This document shows positions 1 through 10,875 of a stretch of DNA of 64,000 nt, one piece after another. The notes under the pieces are model-generated. The model saw only the letters and a program-made list of their open reading frames with translations, made no database searches and had not been told where the DNA came from. Made by a program: the position numbers and the translations under genes. Source of the stretch: Sapria himalayana (taxonomy: Eukaryota > Streptophyta > Magnoliopsida > Malpighiales > Rafflesiaceae); the NCBI GenBank assembly GCA_029783825.1, contig JAREIK010000506.1, forward strand, positions 1,321,502-1,385,501, written 5' to 3'. Within the stretch, counting starts at the first letter, position 1, and each line of letters begins with the position of its first letter.

Positions 1-529
1 ATAATAAACTTAACATATTGAATGGTATTGAAAGAGGTGTAAATATTATTATGTAAATGAATATTAATTTAAAAATTCTACTTTATAAATAAAAACTACA
101 TGACATAGATATTATAGCATTTTATAAAAAAAATTATTACACACAAGTATTGTATTTCATTTTGAAATTTACAATATCAATTTCAAGCAAAGAATATTTT
201 AATAAAAATGAAGTATGCTTACATTATTTTAAGTGAAAATTAAACATACAAATCCTTAACATATATAAATCATAATGATTTATACAAATATTGAAAAATA
301 AAATTGAAAAAACACTGAAAAGGTTGGAAGAGAACATGAGGTATATATAGAATTCCAAATTAGGGTTTCACTTACCAAAACCCTTTTTGGTATAAATACT
401 TTTGGATCTATAATTTATTAAGATATGACACTTACTTTTGGATAATTGTAATATTTAGTGTCCAAATGTCATGGTACTAAATAATTATAACAATTAGTGT
501 CCAAATTTCATGGTACTAAATAATTATCT
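1..529. other. AT-rich stretch with a short tandem duplication
   Basis: No gene is seen. A unit of about 39 bp, containing TTAGTGTCCAAAT and CATGGTACTAAATAATTA, occurs twice in tandem near 440-530. The right end runs into a dispersed repeat that begins at about 530. Confidence 0.5.
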
Positions 530-1140
530 TGGCTTTGGTACAAATACTTTTGGATCTATAATTTTCTATAGCCTAAAAATCATGTCTTTGTAAAAAGGAT
601 ATGACACTTACTTGAAACTACAAAGCCTTATTAAAGATAAAAGTCACGTTGTTAGGAAGTGATCATAGCTTTTAGCGCTAGTAGGGTATTTGATTATTAT
701 GATGTAAAATTAATATAAAGGTTATTTAATTGTTACAAGATAATTATAGCTATGACTCCATGATAATATCATAACCAAAAATGATGTGATGAATAGTTGA
801 AAAATTATGATAATGAGGTGGTAGATTCATGATGTACAAAGATTCTTATGATTAATTTGGTAGAGTTTCGGCCAAAAATAGATAATAAAACTATGAAATG
901 TATCCATAATCTACCAATTAACCAAATACCTCCAAAAATTATTAATTTCATGATTATTCATCAAAATCCAAAAAAATTCCAAGATTATAAAATTAATCCA
1001 TTTATGTCTCATTCCCATCCTTATACATCATCTACAAACATCAAAATACTCAATAATAATCTTTGTACCAAATCAATATTCCAACATTACCTTAAATCAA
1101 TTCAACACAATAATTACAATATAATATTATAAAAATAAAC
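530..1140 (-). repeat. Dispersed repeat copy D (partial), next to a MULE relic
   Basis: The stretch aligns by eye with 42,840-43,420 in the same orientation; shared landmarks are TTTTCTATAGC, GTTGTTAGGA, a TAAAATTAATAT block and AAAATCATAAAATCAATCC-like text. The same family occurs inverted at 38,188-39,405 and 48,756-49,990. Divergence is high. A 94-codon open frame here is not credible as a gene because the aligned copies do not keep it open. Copy D abuts the MuDR-like pseudogene at its 3' side, so it may be the terminal part of that MULE; this is inference. Confidence 0.55.
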
Positions 1141-1149
1141 AAATGCACA

Positions 1150-2070
1150 AATCAATATGCTGAGAGAGGTGGTTAGTATGAAACTCCAAATACACATTCA
1201 TTTGTCTTCTCCTTTACATGGCATGCTTTAATTTAAGACATTTTTAATCCATTATTTCAAATAAAATCCTTACATATTTGTCATGGTAGATAATCAAGAG
1301 AAGATTGGATAATATTATCGATGATAACTGATGATGCACTAGGTCGAACAAAAGGCATAGATACAATAATATCATCTAAAGAATGATTATGAATATTAGT
1401 GAGAGTATGCACTTGAACAATTTTAGAATTTCCAATTGTTCGACAAGTAATTTTTAATGGACAATCACTTATATTATATATTACAGTCATATGTCTTAGG
1501 CAATTCTTCTTAAATTTATATTTAAATCTTCCAGCTAAAGACATTAAGTAAACTACTTCATAAAATTTACTTGCATTTGAAAATATTTGTCTCGACCTCA
1601 TAACAACTTTATCATATCGAGTTATCTCAGGCGTAGAACCATATACTTCAACACATCTTGATAAAAAACCATGATAATCAATAAACAAATCTGATTGCTA
1701 ATGTGTAGATGCAATTACACATGCACTTTCACCATGTGTAGAATAAAGACCAATTGGGCTATATGCAAATAAAAATTAGATGAATTTAATTAATAAAGAA
1801 TTTATGTATATAACATCAAATATTTGTTAAGATATTAATGTAAATATATAACATAGTACCTTGTTATGTAAAGGACTTCTTCATATGTTCAAATATCATG
1901 CCATTTTACAATGAAATAAATGCCGAATGAATTAATTCCATGCTCATTTCAACATATATCTGATTAACAAGTGAGTGAAACATGATGTCATGATAAGTAA
2001 TAATAATAGAGTTCGTACGACAACCCTTATATTCAATTGACCAATCATTATTTTTAATCAAATCTCCAAA
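1150..2070 (-). pseudogene. MuDR/Mutator-like transposase N-terminal relic
   Basis: The minus strand reads as the N-terminal half of a plant MULE transposase. Exon 1 (about 2,070-1,860) has the leading beta-strand region (residues such as SIIITYHDIMFHSL). A GT-AG intron fits 1,859-1,759. Exon 2 (1,758 downward) holds the DBD_Tnp_Mut-like domain: FSNASKFYEVVYLMS, then RFKYKFKKNC, then a CPLKITC core and a final HNHSLDD, matching the family's C...C...HxH zinc-binding pattern. The next family block, DYLP.QICKDF, is broken by an in-frame TGA at 1,281-1,283 where the family has an arginine, which fits CGA-to-TGA decay. Similarity continues to about 1,150 (KEKTNECVFGVSY). The catalytic DDE region and SWIM zinc finger are absent. 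This is a dead fragment; the family call is secure, the exact ends are not. Confidence 0.78.
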
Positions 2071-2094
2071 ACATCTCACTACCCATGTACATAT

Positions 2095-2222
2095 ATGTAT
2101 ACACTATTGTCAATGCAGAGATATATACATAAATATTGTTCTAATTCATCATTATATGCATGTATATAAATGCACATAATATACACTTGGATCTATATAT
2201 GTATATACATACATACAAACAA

Positions 2223-2264
<42 letters not shown>

Positions 2265-3101
2265 GTATGTATATTTATATTTGTTTTAAATATAAACAAT
2301 TTACAATAATGTGTGTGTGTGTGTTTTTTTTGTTATATAAATGATTTATAATATTTTAGTTTATATAAATTTTCAAAATCAAAAAAAATTTACAACTTTC
2401 ACATTCACACTTACACACTCACACACACATATATGTACGCACACACCCCCCCATATATATATATGTAAATTTATATTTGTTTTTTATATAAACAATTTAC
2501 AATAATTTATTTTTAATAAATTTTAAAATTCAGAAAATTATTACTTTTATACACACACAAACACACACGCGCGCGCACACACACACATATGTGTGTGTGT
2601 GTGTGCTTGTGTGTGCGTGTGTGCGTGTGTGCGCGCGCGTTTGTTTTTAATAATAACGATTTACAATAATTTAGTTTAATTACATTTTCAAATTAAAATA
2701 ATTTTTAAGACATTTTATTACACACACATAAACACACGCATGCATGCAGGCACGTGCTCACGCACACGCGTGCACACACACACACACACACACACTCACA
2801 CACACACATATATATATTTGTTTTAATATAAAAAAATATACAATATCTTATTTTAAATTAATTTACAAAATCAAATAATTTTAATTTCATTTACATATAT
2901 ATATACATATGTATGTACATAAATATGTGTGTGTGTGTGTACACATTTACACACACACACACACACACACACATATAATAGTTTCATGTTTTTATTTGTA
3001 AATATAATAGTTTCTTGAAAATTTAGATACATAAATGAATATATATATATATATATGAAATTACAAACGTACAGAATGTGTGTGTGGATGTAAGGAAGAA
3101 G

Positions 3102-3135
<34 letters not shown>

Positions 3136-3170
3136 CCATACATCCACATATGGATGAGTTTTTAGTGAAC
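2095..3170. repeat. Compound array: about 180-bp units joined by CA/TG/AT microsatellites
   Basis: An AT-rich block (TTGTTTTWATATAAACAATTT, then ACAATAATTTA, then AAAATCAAAAAATT-like text) recurs from about 2,280, 2,470, 2,641 and 2,817. Each copy is followed by ACACAC, GTGTGT or ATATAT tracts, some with CGCGCG. The region is therefore a degraded tandem array with a period of roughly 175-190 bp in which microsatellites are part of the unit. Alternating purine-pyrimidine tracts such as 2,566-2,640 (ACACGCGCGC and TGTGCGCGCG) could form Z-DNA. Open frames here, such as 2,871-3,149, are repeat artefacts. Confidence 0.75.
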
Positions 3171-3365
3171 AGATGATACGCAATTTAGGATGTATATGTT
3201 TGTGTACATGCCTTGCCACTAGATGAAATGAACAAGGTGCGAGGACGGACGGAAGAAGCTATAATATAGAATGCAAGTACCATTTTGTTGAATCCCAATA
3301 TCTTCGGAGGAAGAAGACTGCATGATTCCAAAATTTCCATCACTTCTGTATGGTTGTTGATGAAG

Positions 3366-3964
3366 TTTGAGTGAGGGGCGAGGGGCAAGGAGAGAGGGCC
3401 GAGTTACATGAATGAGGGGAGAGGAGTGAGGGACGAGAAATGATGGCTGAATTACAAGGGGATAGGGCGAGAGGCGAGTTACGGTGAGAGAGGATAGGGG
3501 TGAGAGTCAAATTACAAGGGATGGGGCGAGAAGCGAGTTATGAGAGGGGTGAGAGTTGAATTATAGGGGATAGGGTGAGATGAGAGTTATGTGGAGAGGG
3601 ATGAGAGTCGAATTATTGGGGATAGGGCGAGAGGTGAGTTACAAAGAGAGGGACGAGGAGGGAGGGACGACTTACAAGGGAGATGAGAGAGGGCAAGGGC
3701 GATGGAAGAGGGCAAGGGGCAATGAGAGAAGGCAGGGGCAAAGGGAGAGGGCGATGGGCAATGGAAGAGGGCGAGGGGCAATGGGAGAGGGTGAGGGGCA
3801 ATGTGAGAGGGCGAGGGGCAATGGGAGAGGGCGACAAGCAATGTGAGAGGGCGAGAGGCAATGGGAAAGGGCGATAGGCAATGGGAGAGGGCGACAAGCG
3901 ATGGGAGAGGGCGACAAGCGATGACAGAGGGTGACATGCGATGAGAGAGGGTGAGGGGCAAGTG
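3366..3964. repeat. Purine-rich G/A minisatellite
   Basis: The plus strand is almost pure purine with scattered C and T. The left part (to about 3,690) repeats a unit of about 50-60 bp around GAATTACAAGGGGATAGGGC. The right part (about 3,700-3,960) has a clear 20-bp unit such as GCAATGGGAGAGGGCGACAA, at least ten copies. It runs straight into an arm that ends in ACATAATTCCCCC. A similar GAGGGGCGAGGG tract lies in the element at 4,811-5,868, so this is probably the core of a related element. Open frames on both strands are by-products of the 20-bp period. Confidence 0.75.
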
Positions 3965-4154
3965 AGAGAGTTACTAACAATTAACTTAGTGCACCAAAAT
4001 TTAGTTTATGGATTTAATGAAAGGTAATTTCGGATTAATATATTTGAGTGTACCAAATTTCAATTTATTAAGAGTTTGTTACCACTTCTATCAAATATTA
4101 AAAGACATTTTTTTAAAATATTTTGGGGGGAGTTCACCAAAACATAATTCCCCC
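3965..4154. mobile_element. Right arm of a truncated GGGGAATTATG-type element
   Basis: The arm contains TTAGTGCACCAAAATTTAG and ends in TTCACCAAAACATAATTCCCCC at 4,154. This terminus is nearly identical to the right end of the complete element at 4,811-5,868. With the purine minisatellite to its left, it looks like the right part of another family member. No matching left end (GGGGGAATTATG) is visible before 3,366, so the copy appears truncated. Confidence 0.55.
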
Positions 4155-4468
4155 AATATTGTATATTTTACTAGTGTAATCAATGACTCATTTAAATAAT
4201 TATAATAGAATGTGTTCATTATATTATTTAAAAAATAATATTATTTATAAATAATTAATTTGTTGGTGGATATTTTGCATTTAAGTGGTGGTTGTTTGAT
4301 GTGTTACATTGATAATGGTGCATTTTCATGACTTGTATGTATCTCTTCTTTTTTATCCCAACTTCTAGAAATAGGAGAATATTATCCTAACATATGTATA
4401 ATTAAATACTTAGAGCTAGAGGTAACAATAACATTCTCTTTTTCCATTCATTCTAAAATATAACTTAT

Positions 4469-6757
4469 TGTTGGTTTGTATATTTTATTTCATTTGTGTT
4501 CATGTTTTATTATTTAAATTTTAAAAATAGTAATATATAATTATTATTTTAAGTCTGTATATTTTATTTTTTAATTATTATAATTTTTGGTTTATTTTTT
4601 TTTTTTTACGTGTAGGCAGAGATAGAGAAGTTTAGAACCAAATGAGGCGCTCGTGGCGCCTTGGGGGAGTGCCCCCATCAAACATAGTTTAAAAATGAAA
4701 AAAAAAAATGTAGTGAGTTTTTTTTTTTTTTTTGCTTTTTATCTTGTAAAATTTTCAGAAAACTGAATGAGAGCTCTTTCTCGTTTTTGTCAGACATGTT
4801 TTTTTTTTTTGGGGGAATTATGTTTTGGGGTGCTCCCCCAAAAAAATTTAAGTATTTAAAACTTATCTTTTAAAGTTTTAAAAAAAGTCACCAAAATCTT
4901 AAAATATATAAATTTAGTGCAATCTAGTACGTTTATCCTAAACTACAGTCAGCCCCCAAAATTTTAAAATATTTAAATTTAGTGCACTCTAATATATTTT
5001 GGGGCGCTCCCATCATACCTCTCCCATTGGTCCTCGCTCTCACATCGGCCCTCTCTCATTGGACCTCGCCCTCTCCCATCGAGCTCGATGTAGCTCAACC
5101 GCGAGCTCCATCAATCTCCTAAAGCTCGTGATCACACATCTCGAGCTCCGGGAGCTTTGCATCATCCTCCATCGAGCTCACGGAGCTCGACCGAGATCTC
5201 CGGGAGCTAAAACAATGAGCTCGATGGAGCTCTCGATCAAATTCCTAGAGCTCGAAGGAGCTCGACCGAGAGCTCCATCGAGCTCCTAGAGCTCGACGAT
5301 GAGCTCAATGGAGCTATTGATCAAGCTCCATGAGCTCGGCGTCGAGCTCCTTCAAGCCCTAGGAGCTCGGCGTCGAGCTTTTTCGAGCTCCAGGAACTCA
5401 ATCGAGAGTTCCGCCGAGTTCTTGGAGCTTGATGATGAGCTCGATGGAGCTCTCGGTCGAGCTCTAAGAGCTCGGCGTCACTCTCATTCGAGCTCCAGGA
5501 GCTCGATCGAGAGCTCAACGATGAGGGGTGGGGAAAGAGGGGCGAGAGGTGAGGGCAGACGAACGAGGAGAGATGGGCGAGGAAAGATGGGCGAGGAGAG
5601 ACGAGCGAGGGGCGAGGGTGAGGGCATGGGCGAGGGCGTGGGCGATGGCGATGGTGATGGCGATGGGCGAGGACTAGGGGCGAGGGTGAGGGAGGGGCGA
5701 GGGCGAGGGAGGGGCGAGGGCAGAAGAGAGGGTAATTTAGTACTTACTAATTTGAGGGCACTTATTTTTAATTTATTTTTAGTTTTGTGACTTTTTTAAA
5801 AATATCAAAATTTTAGTTTCTAAATCTTAAAAATTTATGGGGAAACACCCCAAAACATAATTCCCCCCATTTTTTTTCATTTCAATTTCTAATGAAAGTT
5901 GGATGTGCATTTTACTCTACTTTGCATGTGATTCTTCCTATTTGGAGAGAACACATACAAGAGTAAATTGTTGAATTGCTATATCGTCGTGTTGTTGTGT
6001 GCTATTCTACTATTTTGTATTGTTATGCGAATGTATGTTGTTTTTTTATTCTATATTGTTGTTATGTTATTCTTTTTTGTTGTTCTGTTATTCTATATTG
6101 TTGTTTTGTTATTCTATATTGTTGTTATGTTATTCGATGTTATTGTGTTGTGATATTGTGTAGAATTAATGTTGTTGTGTTGAGTTAATGTGCTGTAATA
6201 TACAACTACTATACAAGTACTCCTCTGTATAGTAATTAAATATACTAAAGGTGAAAGATTTTTTAACCAATTAAAGTTAATAAATTGAATAATTAACATA
6301 AAAAAATGTGGAAATATTTCTAACGGATTTTCCAAAAAAGATCTCTTGTTCTCATTATGATTCAGAATTATCAATTATAAAATTTTATATTCTATAAAAT
6401 TTATTTTAATCCTAAGCATTATTTTGGCATTATTTATTTTATAGAATTTAGTATGTGTAAAGTAATCTTTAGCACGCATTGTTCAATTAACATTGCATAT
6501 TAGACTATGAGCATTAAAGTGCATATTGGATTTTTTTAGAATTGTTTTTCTAGTTATTTAAATTCCAAATTTAATTTATTGATTTTTATTTTAATAGATT
6601 ATTTGGATTTGATTTTACATAAGTAAAACTTGATTTTTATTTAAACCTCTAGTGTGGTTTTTTGAATAAAAAGTTTTCGTTGTGCCAATCAAAATACATT
6701 CTAGATATTTTTAGTAGTTTTTGATTAATCACTGATTGAGCGGTCTTCCTAAATTAC
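4469..6757 (+). repeat. 5' LTR of old copia element A, split by an insertion
   Basis: Outside 4,811-5,868 the stretch aligns with 8,820-10,211 over its whole length. Shared blocks include AATAATATATAATT-like text, GGGGGAGTGCCCCCATCAAA, a TTGTTGTGTTGTGATATTGT-rich section, CCAATTAAAGTTG and ATATTTTTAGTAGTTT. It starts TGTTGG. The right boundary is uncertain: about 6,757 by alignment, up to 6,793 if the LTR runs to the primer-binding site. Length without the insertion is about 1.23 kb. The two LTRs have many differences and indels, so the insertion is old. Confidence 0.7.
4811..5868. mobile_element. MULE-like terminal-inverted-repeat element with GAGCTC-saturated core
   Basis: The termini are inverted: GGGGGAATTATGTTTTGGGG on the left, and CACCCCAAAACATAATTCCCCC-type text on the right (5,847-5,868). 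AT-rich arms contain AATTTAGTGCA motifs. The core has two parts: about 5,060-5,520, packed with about two dozen GAGCTC hexamers, and about 5,521-5,735, a GAGGGGCGAGGG purine tract. The other LTR of the host copia element lacks the insertion and reads ACATTTTTTTTTTGG near 9,210, so the target was a T-run. That hides the exact target duplication but is compatible with about 9 bp. No transposase is encoded. The sister element at 57,802-58,778 has the same design. Confidence 0.75.
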
Positions 6758-6793
6758 TTATGAGAATCTTAGTTTATGATATCACCTAAAAAG

Positions 6794-6805
6794 TGATATT
6801 AGAAC
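6794..6805 (+). promoter_or_regulatory. Decayed primer-binding site of copia element A
   Basis: TGATATTAGAAC matches the plant initiator-tRNA-Met primer-binding site TGGTATCAGAGC except for three transitions. It lies just right of the 5' LTR, where a plus-strand element needs it. Confidence 0.55.
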
Positions 6806-8819
6806 TTTCACTGAGGTGGTTGTTCATTAATATCGACATGATATTTATTTTATTTATTATCATTTTATTGGTCTCAGATTATTCTGATACTAACACAATT
6901 AAATTCGATGCAATTTTATATATTTTTATTTGTGTATTTTATATGTAGTTGACATTGACTTTTATCATCGTAGAGAATTATTATATAATAATAAAGTTAA
7001 TAAATACTAACTATTATAATTTAAAAAAATAGAATATGTGACTACCTTGCATTCAAGAAGTTATATGATCCTATAAAAAACTGATTAAAAAAGAATGAGA
7101 AGATTTGTACTTTAGGGCTACATCCACTATTCAATAATAAATAAGTAGTGATACTTATGAATATGTTACCAATGAAATGAGGAGAAATAAGTTATGCCAG
7201 AAACAAGAGTATATATATTTTTTCACAAGAGTATATGTTTGAAAAGAATAATTTTCAAAATAAATCTTTGATCATTAATATCTAGTTAACTTAAAGTTCA
7301 AAGATAGAAATCTAATATCTGCGTAAATCAATCTTTTCCAATGTCTAGTGAACTAATTCACATTTATGAAGATATTCATGAAAGATGAGTTGTTTTCCTA
7401 ATACTCAGCTCAATTCTGTATAGCTAGAATAACTTTTAATAGTTGTTGAACATGTCACTATCAGGAGGAGGTGTTTCAATGCATATCGTCTGAGAAAACA
7501 TGGGAAGAATATCATGGTATTCTTATTTCTGAGAGACATGGGAAGAATATATTTATGCATACACAAATTATTAAAGAATATATTCTTTCAAAGGTAAGTC
7601 ACAAAACAAAAAAGTAGTCAAATATTAATATTATAATAAGATGATACAAAAAAAAAGATTGAAATATTTTAAAAAGTCCATAAAAATAATGCATAAGAGG
7701 AGATAGACTTGAGAGAGAGAGAGAGAGAGGTCAATATTACCTTAGAAGGTGACTTGATGCTAGTTGGTAATGATAATTCTACTAATCTATTATCTCAGGT
7801 GGGTGACTGGCTTATTGACTCATGGATCTCCCTTACATATTGACTTCTTTAGTGCATATATACATGATGATTATGATATCGTAACAATAAGCAATAATAA
7901 GACATTATTTATTTTGAGCATGAGAGATGTTTTTTTTTTAGATGTTGACAAGTTAACATCTAATGCTAAAAGATATCATATACATACAAGATATTCATGT
8001 AAACCTAGTGTCTCTAAGTATGATGGATGGAATGAGATACATGAGTCATTTCGGTGATAACTAGTGGAATCTAGCCAAATGACTCATTAGTCATTACGAG
8101 GGGGTAAAAAAAATATTTTTGCATACTACTTATGCAAGAGTTCCTAGTGATTAGATAACTATTATATGTCAAAAAATAATATTAGTCTCTGGCATAGGAG
8201 ACTTAGCCACGTGTGTGAGAATGACTTGCAACTACTCACTAGAAAGAATATTATATCTTTTAACCATGAATCTTCTCTTGATGAGTATATGGATTGTATG
8301 GTTAGGAAAAAAACTTAAAAAACACTTTTTTACTCTCTTTACCCTCAAGAAGATTGAATATTCTCAATCTTATGCATACATGTTACTTTATGTAGAGAAG
8401 AATATTCAATGGGTTCTTTACTTTGTCACATTCATTGATTGATGTTCACTCTATAGAGGTATATGTATTTATACTAAAAAAATTAAAAAGTAGGTCTTTT
8501 CTATCTTTAAGGATTTTCACATTGAAGTCGAGAGAAAGATGGGTAGGAAGTTGATCTCTAAACGTTTTGATAATATTAAAAAACAAAGGTTAGTTTGAAA
8601 GTTTATGTGTATCATAAGGCATGAGACTTGAAAAGATGTCAACCAAGACATCTCAAATAAATAATATGATTTTGAGGACGAAAAGTAAATTGTACTTAAA
8701 GAGTAATTTCAAACAAAAATGTTATTGATATATTTACAACATTTTTTATAATCAACTAAATTTATTTTTTTTAAAGCACGTACTAGTATGTGTCTCCTTA
8801 TAGGTTAGATGAGGAGATT
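6806..8819 (+). pseudogene. Internal region of old copia element A (gag, protease, integrase relics)
   Basis: A polyprotein relic in broken frames lies between the two long repeats. Near 7,037-7,200 a gag-like block reads FKKLYDPIKN. Near 7,802-7,830 DWLIDSWIS resembles the protease DSGAS region. At 8,190-8,260 LWHRRLSHVCENDLQLL is the GAG-pre-integrase His block. From about 8,420 YFVTFID, VFSIFKDFH and VERKMGRKL match the integrase core around its first Asp and the approach to the second. Reverse transcriptase and RNase H are missing: only about 200 bp follow before a purine tract (about 8,808-8,818) and the 3' LTR. The element is internally deleted and has many stops and frameshifts. An AG microsatellite lies at 7,710-7,730. 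Confidence 0.68.
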
Positions 8820-10211
8820 TGTTGAGTTTGCTTGAGTTACGTAGCTTGAGTTTTCTTAGTTTTTGTTTATATTTGGTTATTTAAACTTTAAAATAATAAT
8901 ATATAATTGTTGTTTTAACCCTATATGAGTTATTTTTAGTTATTGCTATTTTTGTTTTTTTTTTTATTTTTTTGCAAGTGTGGAGACCAAAAACATGAAA
9001 TAATTTATCATGATCTAAGATTAAAAAAAACTGGGAAACTTTCATTCATTTTTGAAGAGGCATGTGTGCCTTCAATGGGGGAGTGCCCCCATCAAACCTA
9101 AATTAAATGAAAAAAGATGAATGCAGTCAGTTTTTTTTTCATTTTTGATATAGTGGCTTGTTCATAGAACCAAAGGAGCTCTCTCTCATTTTTGTTTCAT
9201 AATTGTGTACATTTTTTTTTGGACAAAACTAAAAAAAAGATTTGTGTACTACATTTTTGTTTTAGAGAATGGCATTTCTTACATGAGTAGGCTATGTATT
9301 TTTCTTAACTTTGTATGCGGTTCTTCTTCTTTGGTCACAATATATACAAGAGTGAATTATTATGCTACTGTGTTGTGATGTTGTGTTGTTGTGTGATATT
9401 CTCTAGTTTTATATTGTTGTGATGTTGTCCTACTTTTCTACATTGATGTGTTGTTGTGTGATGTGCTACTATTTGATATTGAAGTGCGCCATTGTCTGCA
9501 TTTTGTTATTCTATATTGCTATGCTATTGCATTGAAATGTTGTTGTGAATATTTTTGTTGTTGTTGTTGTGCTGAATTGTTGTTGTGATGAATCATTGAT
9601 GTTGTGCTGAGTTGATGTGTTGCAAAATATTACTGACAATTACTCATCTGGCTAATAATTGAAGACACTAGAGGTGGTAGTTTTCTTAGCCAATTAAAGT
9701 TGAAAAACTAAACAATTAACCTAAAAAATAAAATGAAAAGATTTCCTGAGAATTCTTATCAAAGATCTCAGATTTATGTTATTTTTTTGAATTACCATAT
9801 TCTAGGATTTTTTATATTCTAGAAATTTAATTTTAGTTCAAAATAAAATTTTTAGGTATTATTTATTTTGCGAAATTTAGTACGTGTGAAAATTTTTTTA
9901 GCATACATTATCTGTATCGGCATTGTGTATTGGATTTTAAACATATTAATGTGCATATTAGATTTTTTTATGATCTTGAATTATATTTATGGTTAATTAA
10001 TTCTGAATTTAATTATTTGGTTTTAATTTGAATAAAATTTCTAATTTGAATTTTGTTTAATTGAAAATTAGCACTTTTCAAAATAATAAAAAAATAAATC
10101 TCAATTAGAGTTATTTTCAATTAAAATATTTCACACTGCCAGATAAAATATATCCTCAATATTTTTAGTAGTTTCAGATTAACCACTGACTGATCAATCT
10201 TCCCCAAAACA
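8820..10211 (+). repeat. 3' LTR of old copia element A
   Basis: Direct repeat of 4,469-6,757. It starts TGTTGAGTTTG right after a purine-rich tract (GATGAGGAGATTT) that can serve as the polypurine tract, and ends near CCCCAAAACA. It carries the same TTGTTGTG-rich section (9,370-9,610). It lacks the 1,058-bp insertion seen in the 5' LTR and so preserves the empty site. Exact ends and target duplication could not be fixed by eye. Confidence 0.68.
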
Positions 10212-10710
10212 TAGGTACATCTGCATCTTCTCCAACATTCATGATAGTTGGATAAAGGCCAACATCAAAGCTAGCATAATTGTTCTTTTTTCTTGAGATA
10301 TTACAATCAAATCTTCTTTTCTATTTCTCTAGTGTAATATAGGTGATGATCTATCTTCTCTTTTTCCTTTTACATTCTTGGAATCCTAACATATATATTT
10401 GAGTATGTTTGATTATCTTATGTATTATATATATTTTTTAGTGCACAACTTTGTATTTGTTGAATTGATCATGATAAAAATTTGAAGATATTAGAATAAT
10501 ACTAGGTTTAAATAGCATGTGAGATTTCAAATGAAAACTATTTAAGTTAGGTTTTCAATGAGTAAATTTAAATGGACCAAGTTATCATAATTGGACTATG
10601 GGCTAGTTAGCATGTTAATTTACTTGTGGGTTAATGATGTTTTAGATCAATCCTAAGATTTTTTGTTAAGTGGAAGGTTAATAGAGGGGTTAAGGTAGAA
10701 GGGTGGTATC
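10212..10710. other. Unassigned AT-rich spacer
   Basis: Lies between the copia 3' LTR and the CACTA 5' end. No coding frame or recognised repeat is seen. It includes a TC-rich patch (10,280-10,380). Confidence 0.4.
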
Positions 10711-10875
10711 TATTATAAAAAAACAAAAAATGATCATAATTTAGTGATGGATTTAGCGATAGATTTTCTCTAGATAATAAAATCCATAATATAGCAATGA
10801 ATTTTCTTTAGTTTATAAAATCCATAATTTAGCTACGGATTTAGCGACAGTATTGCCCTAGCCAATATTTAATTA
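10711..10875 (+). repeat. CACTA 5' terminus and subterminal repeats
   Basis: After TATTATAAAAAAAC come repeated motifs: TTTAGTGATGGATTTAGCG, ATAGATTTT, ATAGCAATGAATTTT, TTTAGCTACGGATTTAGCG. Such subterminal repeats are where TnpA-type proteins bind in En/Spm elements. Confidence 0.5.

Noticed and set aside
848..1132. 94-codon plus-strand frame
   Set aside because: It lies in a dispersed repeat whose other copies do not preserve the frame.
3580..3980. Several overlapping open frames on both strands
   Set aside because: The 20-bp purine repeat shifts frame each unit and lacks stops; no domain and no promoter.
4999..5790. Open frames of 96 and 163 codons
   Set aside because: They follow from the GAGCTC and GAGGGG repeats of a mobile element; the opposite strand is open too.
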